6,294 bases of DNA from Prevotellaceae bacterium UBA1786 (lineage in GTDB: Bacteria; Bacteroidota; Bacteroidia; Bacteroidales; Bacteroidaceae). Below, in pieces: positions 1 to 5,769 of the stretch (positions within the stretch are counted from its first letter, which is position 1; each line of letters begins with the position of its first letter). The stretch lies in assembly GCA_002314525.1 (NCBI GenBank), contig DCGE01000032.1, positions 1 to 6,294 of the forward strand, read 5' to 3'. Below the pieces are notes generated by a model. The model saw only the letters and a program-made list of their open reading frames with translations. It had not been told where the DNA came from and searched no databases. Both the position numbers and the translations under genes were made by a program.

Positions 1-672
1 GTCTATACTCCTCCTTTCTATGACAAGAACCTGAAACAGAAGTATCCTGTCTTCTATCTCATAAGTGGTACAACTGATACAGAAGAGGTGTACTTCAAGG
101 TAGGTCGTGTGAACTTCATCCTTGATAACCTGATTGCCAAGGGTATGGCAAAGGATATGATTGTGGTTCTGCCTTATGGTAATCCTACGAACATGTTCAA
201 GGGTCGTCCTCAACCTGCTCAGCAAGGTGGTGGAGGATTCGGTATGATGTTCCAGGATAAGTTCGGCACGGATCTGCTTGAGGACTTGATGCCATACGTT
301 GAGTCTCACTATCGTACTTTGAACGATAGGAACAACCGTGCAATAGGTGGTTTTTCACGTGGTGGCAATCAGGGACTCGGAATCGGTCTCCGCAATCTGG
401 ACAAGTTCTCATGGCTTTGCTCATACAGTTCTTTCACCCAGACAAATATCCCTGGAGTCTTTGACAAACCTGACGAGACGAACAAAAAGATTCATCTCTT
501 CTGGCTCGGTGTGGGCACAGATGATTTCCTCTATGGCAATGCAAAGGATTTCATGGATCATCTGGACAAGTCAGGCATCAAGAACGTAAAGGAATTCACT
601 ACCGACAAGTTCGGTCATACTTGGATGAACGCCAAGTATTTCCTCCACAAATCACTGCCTTTGCTCTTCCAA
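1..672 (+). repeat. Esterase domain duplication, copy 1
   Basis: This is the N-terminal esterase unit of the tandem enzyme, homologous to the unit starting near 1153. The first 62 residues align with copy 2 without gaps, 41 of them identical by my count. Similarity is visible in the DNA too: bases 1-12 equal 1153-1164, 124-138 equal 1276-1290, and an 18-base stretch around the catalytic His codon, 613-630, equals 1762-1779. The middle of the domain has diverged and carries a Gln/Gly-rich loop (AQQGGGGFG, about 216-246) absent from copy 2. Confidence 0.85.
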
Positions 673-1827
673 CCCGACAGCAAACTTCCTAAAGCGGGCA
701 ACGAACCTGCTCCTGCTATCCAGCAGAAAGAAGGTCAGCGACTGACTCCGGAGGTGATGGCACGTACATTCCCTCGTGGGGTGACATCGCCAGAATACAA
801 TAAGGACGGTACAGTGACTTTCAGGATTATTGCTCCTGATGCAAAAGATGTGAAACTGGACTGTCAGATGTTTGCTGACAAGAAGCAGATGGTGAAGGAT
901 GAGCAAGGTACTTGGTCGGTGACGGTAAGCGTGGAGAAACCGGATATCTATCCTTATTGCTTCCTCGTTGACGGCATGCAGGTCGCTGATGCTCAGAATA
1001 TGTATATTTTCCCTAACGAGGGATTCAAGAACTCTCTCGTAGATGTGAAGGCTGATAAGCCAACCATTCAGGATGTTCAGGATGTTGCTCACGGAAAGGT
1101 GTCATATCGCTACTATCACTCCGGAACGTTCGGCATTGATCGTCCGATGACTGTCTATACTCCTTCGGGATACGATCCTGCCGGAAAGGAGAAACTGCCT
1201 GTCCTGTATCTCATTCATGGCATGACTGATACCTACGAGACTTGGTTCAAGGTGGGTAATGCCAACATAATCCTCGATAACCTGATTGCCCAGGGATTGG
1301 CAAAGAGAATGATTGTTGTAATGCCTTATGCAAATCCTTATCCTGAACTAATCCTTCAAGGCAAGGCTGAGAGGGCTGATAATATGGATGTGGCAAAGAT
1401 TGCTGCTGAGATGGTAAACGACGTGATGCCATTCATTGAGAAGAACTACAATGTCATTGCTGATGCTGATCACCGTGCCGTTGCTGGTTTCTCACTTGGC
1501 GGCCGGCAGGCTCTCGCTACAGGTTTCGGCAATCCTGACAAGTACCATTATGTTGCTGCCTATGCTCCTGCTATCTTCGGCGAGGAATATAAGACCAACT
1601 TTGCAGATGGCACTTATAAGCCAACCAGCGTTCTGAAGAAGAACCTTAAGTTTATGTTCTTGGGAACAGGCTCCGAGGATTTCTTGATTCAGGCTTCACG
1701 CAGTTTGGATGCTTATCTGACAGAACAGGGTCTCACACATACGTTCTATAATCCAGGAGGTGGTCATACTTGGATGAACTGCCGCGATTATCTGGAACTT
1801 ACGGCTAAGGAACTTTTTAAGAAATAA
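1..1827 (+). CDS. Tandem CE1-type esterase, esterase/E-set/esterase (5' partial)
   Basis: The frame is open from base 1 to the TAA at 1825-1827, giving 608 residues; the true start lies before the window. Numbering from the first codon, residues 1-224 form one esterase (PF00756-like) domain, about 249-351 an E-set/CBM48-like beta-sandwich (APDAKDV, IYPYCFLVDG), and about 362-608 a second esterase domain. Copy 1 shows nucleophile GFSRG (Ser119), acid Asp175 (GTDD) and HTWMN (His206). Copy 2 shows GFSLG (Ser498), Asp560 (GSED) and HTWMN (His589). Known relatives are secreted Bacteroides/Prevotella feruloyl or acetyl-xylan esterases that remove ester groups from arabinoxylan; that substrate is inferred here. 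The oxyanion-region LIHG of copy 2 (His406) reads LISG in copy 1 (Ser22). The signal peptide, if any, is outside the window. The family is clear; the exact ester cleaved is not. Confidence 0.88.
   Translation, partial: VYTPPFYDKNLKQKYPVFYLISGTTDTEEVYFKVGRVNFILDNLIAKGMAKDMIVVLPYGNPTNMFKGRPQPAQQGGGGFGMMFQDKFGTDLLEDLMPYVESHYRTLNDRNNRAIGGFSRGGNQGLGIGLRNLDKFSWLCSYSSFTQTNIPGVFDKPDETNKKIHLFWLGVGTDDFLYGNAKDFMDHLDKSGIKNVKEFTTDKFGHTWMNAKYFLHKSLPLLFQPDSKLPKAGNEPAPAIQQKEGQRLTPEVMARTFPRGVTSPEYNKDGTVTFRIIAPDAKDVKLDCQMFADKKQMVKDEQGTWSVTVSVEKPDIYPYCFLVDGMQVADAQNMYIFPNEGFKNSLVDVKADKPTIQDVQDVAHGKVSYRYYHSGTFGIDRPMTVYTPSGYDPAGKEKLPVLYLIHGMTDTYETWFKVGNANIILDNLIAQGLAKRMIVVMPYANPYPELILQGKAERADNMDVAKIAAEMVNDVMPFIEKNYNVIADADHRAVAGFSLGGRQALATGFGNPDKYHYVAAYAPAIFGEEYKTNFADGTYKPTSVLKKNLKFMFLGTGSEDFLIQASRSLDAYLTEQGLTHTFYNPGGGHTWMNCRDYLELTAKELFKK
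745..1053 (+). other. E-set / CBM48-like linker domain inside the esterase
   Basis: This segment encodes about 103 residues between the two catalytic units. It has the pattern of N-terminal early-set (immunoglobulin-like) domains that precede CE1 esterases in Bacteroidota: a DGTVTFRIIAPDAKDV strand pair, a KDEQGTWSVTV strand and an IYPYCFLVDG strand. A Pro/Gln/Glu-rich linker lies just before it (about 676-744). Related domains are usually found directly N-terminal to the esterase they serve, so this one probably belongs to copy 2. Whether it binds glycan or only packs against the catalytic domain cannot be told from sequence. Confidence 0.7.
1153..1824 (+). repeat. Esterase domain duplication, copy 2
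   Basis: This is the C-terminal esterase unit, paralogous to 1-672. It keeps the usual LIHG oxyanion-region motif (His codon at 1216-1218), a GFSLGG nucleophile elbow (Ser codon 1492-1494), the acidic residue in GSED (Asp codon 1678-1680) and the catalytic His (1765-1767). It therefore looks like the more canonical of the two units. Confidence 0.85.
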
Positions 1828-1842
1828 AAAACATCCTTATGA

Positions 1843-1884
1843 AAAACTTCCCGCTTCATATCTGTTCATGAAACGGGAAGTTTT
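1843..1884. terminator. Bidirectional intrinsic terminator between convergent genes
   Basis: Left arm AAAACTTCCCGCTTCAT (1843-1859) pairs with right arm ATGAAACGGGAAGTTTT (1868-1884) with a single C/A mismatch and an 8-base loop. On the plus strand the stem ends in TTTT and continues into an AT-rich stretch. On the minus strand the transcript likewise ends in a run of five U. It sits 15 bases after the esterase stop and 16 bases beyond the apbE stop, so it can end both converging transcripts. Confidence 0.85.
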
Positions 1885-1900
1885 ATATTGGTTGGCATTG

Positions 1901-2962
1901 TTATTCAATAATAAGGTTCTCGCTCTTCCATACGGCATTCTGGCCGAGAGAATCGGAATAGATGAAGTAGGCCTTGAGTTCGGGATGTGAACTGAGTACC
2001 TGACGGGCTGAGTCAAGTCCGAGTACCATGAATGCTGTTGCATAGGCGTCAGCCAACACACAGTCGGTAGCAAGGACTGTTGAGGAGAGTATCTCCTTTT
2101 GAGCTGGATAACCCGTGAGCGGATTGATAGTATGGGCATAGCGCTTCTCTCCTTCTTGATAGTAATTGCGGTAGTTACCAGATGTTGCCATTGAGATGTC
2201 GGTAACGTGGAGCACTTCCTGAATATCCTGGTTGATGGATAGTGAGTCGTCGTCGGGTTTGTTGATGCCGATGTTCCATGGGGTGGAGTGGGGGTTTAGT
2301 CCTCTCACTCTTACTTCACCTCCAATCTCTACCATATAGTTTTTTATATCCTTTGATTCAAGGAACCTGCCTACAGCATCAACTCCGTATCCTTTGGCAA
2401 TGGCGCTACAGTCAAGCATAGTCAAGGAGTCGGTTTTGACGATATGATTGTTGCTGAGACTTATTTTTCCCATTCCGACATGTGTCAGTATTGAATCAAT
2501 GAGTTCTGGAGTTATCTTTTCCCTGTTCTTGAATCCGAATCCCCATGCGTTGACGAGTGGGGCCACTGTGATGTCGAAGGCTCCGTTGGTTGCTGACGAG
2601 ACGGTTTGGGCTATCTGGAAGACTTCCATGAACATATGGTTGAGTTCCGGATTGCCATTTTCGTTGACTGCAGTGATGATAGACTTTGGGTTGAACGGAG
2701 ATAGTGATTCATCAACCTGACGGAGTACTTCTGTGATGCTGTCTTGCAGATTGGTATCATACTGATATGTAATATGATATATTGTTCCGAAGACGCTGCC
2801 TTCACATTGCTGGTATTGTTTGGTGGAATATGGGCGGTTCTCCAGGAATACATATATTGTTCCTCCGATAAGCAGTAGCAGAAGTGGTATGTGCCACCAA
2901 CGGTGTGGGTGACGTTCGGCTGGTTGGTCGAGTTGCTTGTTAAGATTGGAAAAGATGCTCAT
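1901..2962 (-). CDS. apbE: Membrane-anchored FAD:protein FMN transferase (ApbE family)
   Basis: This is a 353-residue ApbE-type flavin transferase. Known members move FMN from FAD onto a Thr/Ser of flavoproteins such as NqrB/NqrC or RnfG, using a divalent metal. Visible family motifs are GAFDITVAPLV (127-137), AIAKGYGVD (187-195), VEIGGE (211-216), SMATSGNYRNYY (257-268), HTINPLTGYP (277-286) and ADAYATA (304-310), the last two forming the expected metal/FAD site region. The N-terminus is basic and has one hydrophobic helix (about 24-40) with no lipobox. This suggests a signal anchor with the catalytic domain outside the cytoplasm, where many relatives are lipoproteins instead. The ATG at 2962 lies inside the 3' end of mntP (23-base overlap), suggesting coupled translation. 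It is the last gene of the run. No FMN-accepting protein is encoded in the window, so the substrate is unknown. Confidence 0.93.
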   Translation of the reverse strand: MSIFSNLNKQLDQPAERHPHRWWHIPLLLLLIGGTIYVFLENRPYSTKQYQQCEGSVFGTIYHITYQYDTNLQDSITEVLRQVDESLSPFNPKSIITAVNENGNPELNHMFMEVFQIAQTVSSATNGAFDITVAPLVNAWGFGFKNREKITPELIDSILTHVGMGKISLSNNHIVKTDSLTMLDCSAIAKGYGVDAVGRFLESKDIKNYMVEIGGEVRVRGLNPHSTPWNIGINKPDDDSLSINQDIQEVLHVTDISMATSGNYRNYYQEGEKRYAHTINPLTGYPAQKEILSSTVLATDCVLADAYATAFMVLGLDSARQVLSSHPELKAYFIYSDSLGQNAVWKSENLIIE

Positions 2963-3512
2963 ATAGTACTTTTATACCTATTGATATTAATATAATGCCT
3001 CCGACGATTTCGGCTGGGAACTTGAAACGTCGACCTAAAGTGATTCCTATCAAATTGCCTAAGAGGGACATCAAGAACGATGTAAATCCGATGATGAGTA
3101 TCGGTTGGGCGATTGCACTCCATGAATCCATGCCCATGCATGTGAACGATACTCCAACAGCGAGAGCGTCAATGCTCGTTGCAATGGCAAGGGTTAGAAG
3201 TACTGATATTCTTGATGTATCAAAGGCTCGTTGTTCCTCAGGCCTGATTCCGTCAATAATCATCTTGGCTCCTATGAATGACAGAAGTCCGAATGCTATC
3301 CAGTGATCAATGGCTGATACATAGTTCCCGAAATATACTGTACAGAGCCATCCGATGAGTGGCATGATGGCTTGAAATAATCCAAACAAGAATGCCATAC
3401 TAATCATTATCCGTGCTTGGAACCGTTTGTGCATCAGTTCGGTAGCTAATGCAACACTGAAACAATCCATTCCCAGTGCTATGGATAGGAGTGTTATAAT
3501 CTGATATCCCAT
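2940..3512 (-). CDS. mntP: Putative manganese efflux pump MntP
   Basis: A 190-residue very hydrophobic protein, matching the usual length of the MntP/YebN family (DUF204; about 188 residues in E. coli). In known members it exports Mn2+ across the inner membrane. The internal repeat typical of the family is visible: ALGMDCFSVALA (12-23) in helix 1 and ATSIDALAVGVSF (111-123) in helix 4, each with a membrane-embedded Asp (16 and 115) expected to contact the metal. Six helices are predicted: roughly 4-23, 36-58, 70-87, 103-124, 132-155 and 168-185. The ATG at 3512 overlaps the preceding gene by 19 bases and the stop overlaps apbE by 23. Because its 5' end lies inside another gene, there is no room for the yybP-ykoY Mn riboswitch that often precedes mntP elsewhere. 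Family assignment is firm; the ion is inferred from the family. Confidence 0.92.
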   Translation of the reverse strand: MGYQIITLLSIALGMDCFSVALATELMHKRFQARIMISMAFLFGLFQAIMPLIGWLCTVYFGNYVSAIDHWIAFGLLSFIGAKMIIDGIRPEEQRAFDTSRISVLLTLAIATSIDALAVGVSFTCMGMDSWSAIAQPILIIGFTSFLMSLLGNLIGITLGRRFKFPAEIVGGIILISIGIKVLYEHLFQS

Positions 3513-4279
3513 ATTAGATTGTATGTAAAGCCCCAGCAGGTACTGTCGGTCGTAGTGCCATAGCCTGGTATGTAGTAAGGTTTACAATATCTGTTGTCAG
3601 TAGAGCTGATTTCGGCCTTGTATCTGGCGCTCCATCCCATGTGGAATCCTTTCCATATCTGTACTTGTATACTTGCTACGACTTCTGCCCAGTGACTCGT
3701 ACAATCGATACCAGTGATACTGTACGGCTTGGAACCTCCGAAGATGGGGTCTTTGATACCTGGTCCGCTGATGTCGTAACTGAAGGTGCTGAATCCGTAG
3801 CGAAGACCGATGCAGAGTTTGTTTGGCTGTTTCTTGTTCTGGAGGAAGTTGTAGTCGAGTCCAACCCTGAAATACGGAGCTTTGGTCTTGTAGTGAATAT
3901 CTGTATTGTCGTCGGTAAGGTCACATGTGCCGAGCCCCACTTCAAATACTGGATAATATGTGCCTTTTATGTTGATTTTCAGAAAGCCTTCAAATTGGCC
4001 ATAGTCAGAAAGAAAAACCATCGCTGGTCCTGCAATATCAGCACCAAGAGATGCACCACCCCAATTTTTCAGAATTTTTCTAAGACCCTTAGGCTTTTTT
4101 TTGATTGTCGAGTCTGTTAGGAGGGAATCAGCTCTGAGGATGGAGTCCGCTACCTGTGTAATGGCGCTCTTAGCATCTTGCAACTGTTCACTGATGCTTT
4201 GTGCGTTAATATCTATCACGCTGGAGAGCATCAGAAGACAGACTGAAAAGTATATATGTTTTCTACTTAGCCACTCCAT
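3494..4279 (-). CDS. Putative outer-membrane beta-barrel protein (DUF6048-like)
   Basis: A 261-residue exported protein of unknown function. A signal peptide is clear: charged start, hydrophobic stretch at about 9-22, and probable cleavage after INA26 before QS. Next comes a Ser/Asp/Leu-rich, likely helical segment (about 28-62, with repeated DSLL/DSIL) and a basic KKKPKGLRK patch. The rest, from about 75, has alternating polar/hydrophobic, aromatic-rich strands with Gly turns (YPVFEVGLG, PYFRVGLDYNF, LCIGLRYGFS, HMGWSARYKAEI, WGFTYNLIWDIRL), as in small outer-membrane barrels. I recall this type as DUF6048, common in Bacteroidota next to a DUF6452 lipoprotein; that is recollection, not a search. 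It overlaps the lipoprotein gene by 17 bases and mntP by 19. The coding strand carries an A8 tract (plus strand 4095-4102). Confidence 0.75.
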   Translation of the reverse strand: MEWLSRKHIYFSVCLLMLSSVIDINAQSISEQLQDAKSAITQVADSILRADSLLTDSTIKKKPKGLRKILKNWGGASLGADIAGPAMVFLSDYGQFEGFLKINIKGTYYPVFEVGLGTCDLTDDNTDIHYKTKAPYFRVGLDYNFLQNKKQPNKLCIGLRYGFSTFSYDISGPGIKDPIFGGSKPYSITGIDCTSHWAEVVASIQVQIWKGFHMGWSARYKAEISSTDNRYCKPYYIPGYGTTTDSTCWGFTYNLIWDIRL

Positions 4280-4790
4280 TTAGATAGATTTTAATGTTTT
4301 CGTTGCCGAAATAATTGACTTCTGGATTTGATATTTCAATATCGTCGATGCTTGCACCAGAGTTGAGAAGATAGACGTCTTTCAGTGTGTGGAAATACTT
4401 TGTGCCACATTCCGGAAGCTCAACGTGTGGGTAGCTTTCGTGACGCACAATAATTGTATCATTGCGAATGAGTGAGGCGTAGTCTAATACGACGGTGTCT
4501 TCTGTGCCATAGTAGCTCATTGGTACCGGAAATGAGTGCTGACCTACTAATTTGTTGACTACCAAGGTGTCTCTTTTTGTTCCACGGAATACTGTAACAT
4601 TGACTGTGTCATTGAATACAACTGCAGTTCCTTCACTATCATAGAATCCATAGTTGCAGAATACATTGCTTTCCAGAGGACAGTTGTTGTTTGTACAGCC
4701 AACAGTCAGTATGGACAGGATACTAAAAATGATTCTTATATTTTTTTTCAACTGAAATAATTCTGTTTTGGTATTACACTTCTTTTTCAA
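4263..4790 (-). CDS. Putative envelope lipoprotein (DUF6452-like)
   Basis: A 175-residue protein from the ATG at 4790. A hydrophobic segment (about 18-29) ends in LTVGC32, a slightly loose lipobox, so the mature protein should start at Cys32 followed by TNNNCPLE. The mature part has no membrane segment and reads as beta-rich, with Cys37, Cys46 and a later PECGTKYF Cys. It resembles the Bacteroidota DUF6452 family, usually found beside a DUF6048 protein as here; function is unknown. Start choice is uncertain. The ATG gives an unusually long Lys-rich n-region and a 17-base overlap with the glycosyltransferase gene, while an in-frame TTG at 4749-4751 would give a compact signal (LKKNIRIIFSILSILTVGC) and no overlap. 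An A8 tract (plus strand 4741-4748) lies just after that TTG. Confidence 0.72.
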   Translation of the reverse strand: MKKKCNTKTELFQLKKNIRIIFSILSILTVGCTNNNCPLESNVFCNYGFYDSEGTAVVFNDTVNVTVFRGTKRDTLVVNKLVGQHSFPVPMSYYGTEDTVVLDYASLIRNDTIIVRHESYPHVELPECGTKYFHTLKDVYLLNSGASIDDIEISNPEVNYFGNENIKIYLNGVAK

Positions 4791-5724
4791 CTTGGTATTT
4801 GTTGCGCTCCTGAGAATTCCTTGAAATCATGTCGCCGAGGAATCCTGTGAGGAAGAACTGCGTGCCGAGTATCATCATTGTGAGAGAAATATAGAAATAA
4901 GGTGAGTCTGTTACCAGACCTGGATTGTCTCCTCCGTACATATTGATGAGCTTATATGCTCCTACAATGATGGCTGCAACCACGCCGACGAAAAACATCA
5001 ATGTGCCAAGTAATCCGAATACGTGCATTGGCTCAACACCGAACTTTGACAGGAACCATAACGAAAGGAGATCGAGGTATCCATTGACAAATCGATTGAG
5101 ACCAAATTTGGTTTTTCCGTATTTACGAGCCTGATGATGAACAACTTTCTCTCCGATACGATTGAATCCTGCATTCTTTGCAAGGAAAGGAATGTAGCGG
5201 TGCATCTCGCCGTACACTTCAATATTCTTGACGACATCAAGACGATATGCTTTCAGCCCACAATTGAAGTCGTGGAGGTTGTTAATACCAGATACTTTTC
5301 GTGCTGTTGCATTGAATAACTTTGTAGGGATGGTCTTTGATAGCGGATCATAACGCTTCTGTTTATACCCACTCACAAGATCGTACTTGTCTTCTGTAAT
5401 CATCCGATATAGTTCAGGAATTTCATCAGGACTGTCCTGAAGATCAGCATCCATAGTAATGACGACATCTCCTTCGGCGCGGTCAAAACCATGGAAGAGG
5501 GCAGGGGACTTACCATAGTTTCTACGGAACTTGATTCCGTGCACTTCTGGGTTCTTGGATGCAAGTTCCTCAATGACTTTCCATGATCCGTCGGTTGATC
5601 CGTCATTTACGAAAATAATCTCGTATGAGAAATGCTTTTCGTCCATTACTCTTTTTATCCATGCATGAAGTTCAGGAAGTGATTCTTCTTCATTAAACAA
5701 AGGTATTACTACTGAGATGTCCAT
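4774..5724 (-). CDS. GT2 family polyprenyl-phosphate-type glycosyltransferase
   Basis: A 316-residue protein of the DPM1/GtrB/ArnC-like branch of glycosyltransferase family 2. Members move a sugar from a nucleotide donor to undecaprenyl phosphate on the cytoplasmic face of the inner membrane. The GT-A fold is seen in ISVVIPLFNEEESL (3-16), FVNDGSTDGSW (38-48) and the metal-binding DADLQD (92-97). Further branch motifs are LHDFNCGLKAYR (150-161), YGEMHRYIP (171-179) and HHQARKYGKTKFG (196-208), then two C-terminal helices (about 233-258 and 276-298). Length and architecture are normal. ATG 5724 is supported by the canonical N-terminus; the leader is AT-rich without a Shine-Dalgarno sequence, as usual in this phylum. 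A 45-base gap separates it from the upstream DUF4199-like gene, and its 3' end overlaps the lipoprotein gene. The sugar and the final acceptor cannot be told. Confidence 0.9.
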   Translation of the reverse strand: MDISVVIPLFNEEESLPELHAWIKRVMDEKHFSYEIIFVNDGSTDGSWKVIEELASKNPEVHGIKFRRNYGKSPALFHGFDRAEGDVVITMDADLQDSPDEIPELYRMITEDKYDLVSGYKQKRYDPLSKTIPTKLFNATARKVSGINNLHDFNCGLKAYRLDVVKNIEVYGEMHRYIPFLAKNAGFNRIGEKVVHHQARKYGKTKFGLNRFVNGYLDLLSLWFLSKFGVEPMHVFGLLGTLMFFVGVVAAIIVGAYKLINMYGGDNPGLVTDSPYFYISLTMMILGTQFFLTGFLGDMISRNSQERNKYQVEKEV

Positions 5725-5769
5725 ATAGATTTTATTTAATTATTCAATAGATATAATGTTTGAACTTTA

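Noticed and set aside
88..90. GTG as the start codon of the esterase
   Set aside because: The frame is open upstream to base 1, and those 29 codons encode the conserved beginning of the esterase fold (VYTPP, YPVFYLISG), matching copy 2. The gene simply begins outside the window.
652..1092. 146-codon minus-strand reading frame inside the esterase gene
   Set aside because: It lies wholly opposite a well-conserved coding region. Its translation shows no recognisable domain or signal, and it has no independent context.
1..1824. The repeated esterase segments as a mobile element or recombination cassette
   Set aside because: They are protein-domain paralogues within one reading frame, with no inverted repeats, transposase or target duplication.
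3513..3700. Manganese (yybP-ykoY) riboswitch upstream of mntP
   Set aside because: The region is coding sequence of the preceding gene, which overlaps mntP by 19 bases. I saw no convincing riboswitch core, and no untranslated leader is available.
3641..4120. 159-codon plus-strand reading frame opposite the barrel gene
   Set aside because: It is the antisense of a gene with a clear signal peptide and strand pattern. The translation is Cys/Val-rich without a family pattern, and it has no start context.
5754..5762. TAATGTTTG, resembling the Bacteroides -7 element TAnnTTTG on the plus strand
   Set aside because: The spacing is off by one base, no upstream TTG element was evident, and it points away from the operon as antisense to the DUF4199-like gene. 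No good minus-strand match was found in the 5725-5769 gap.
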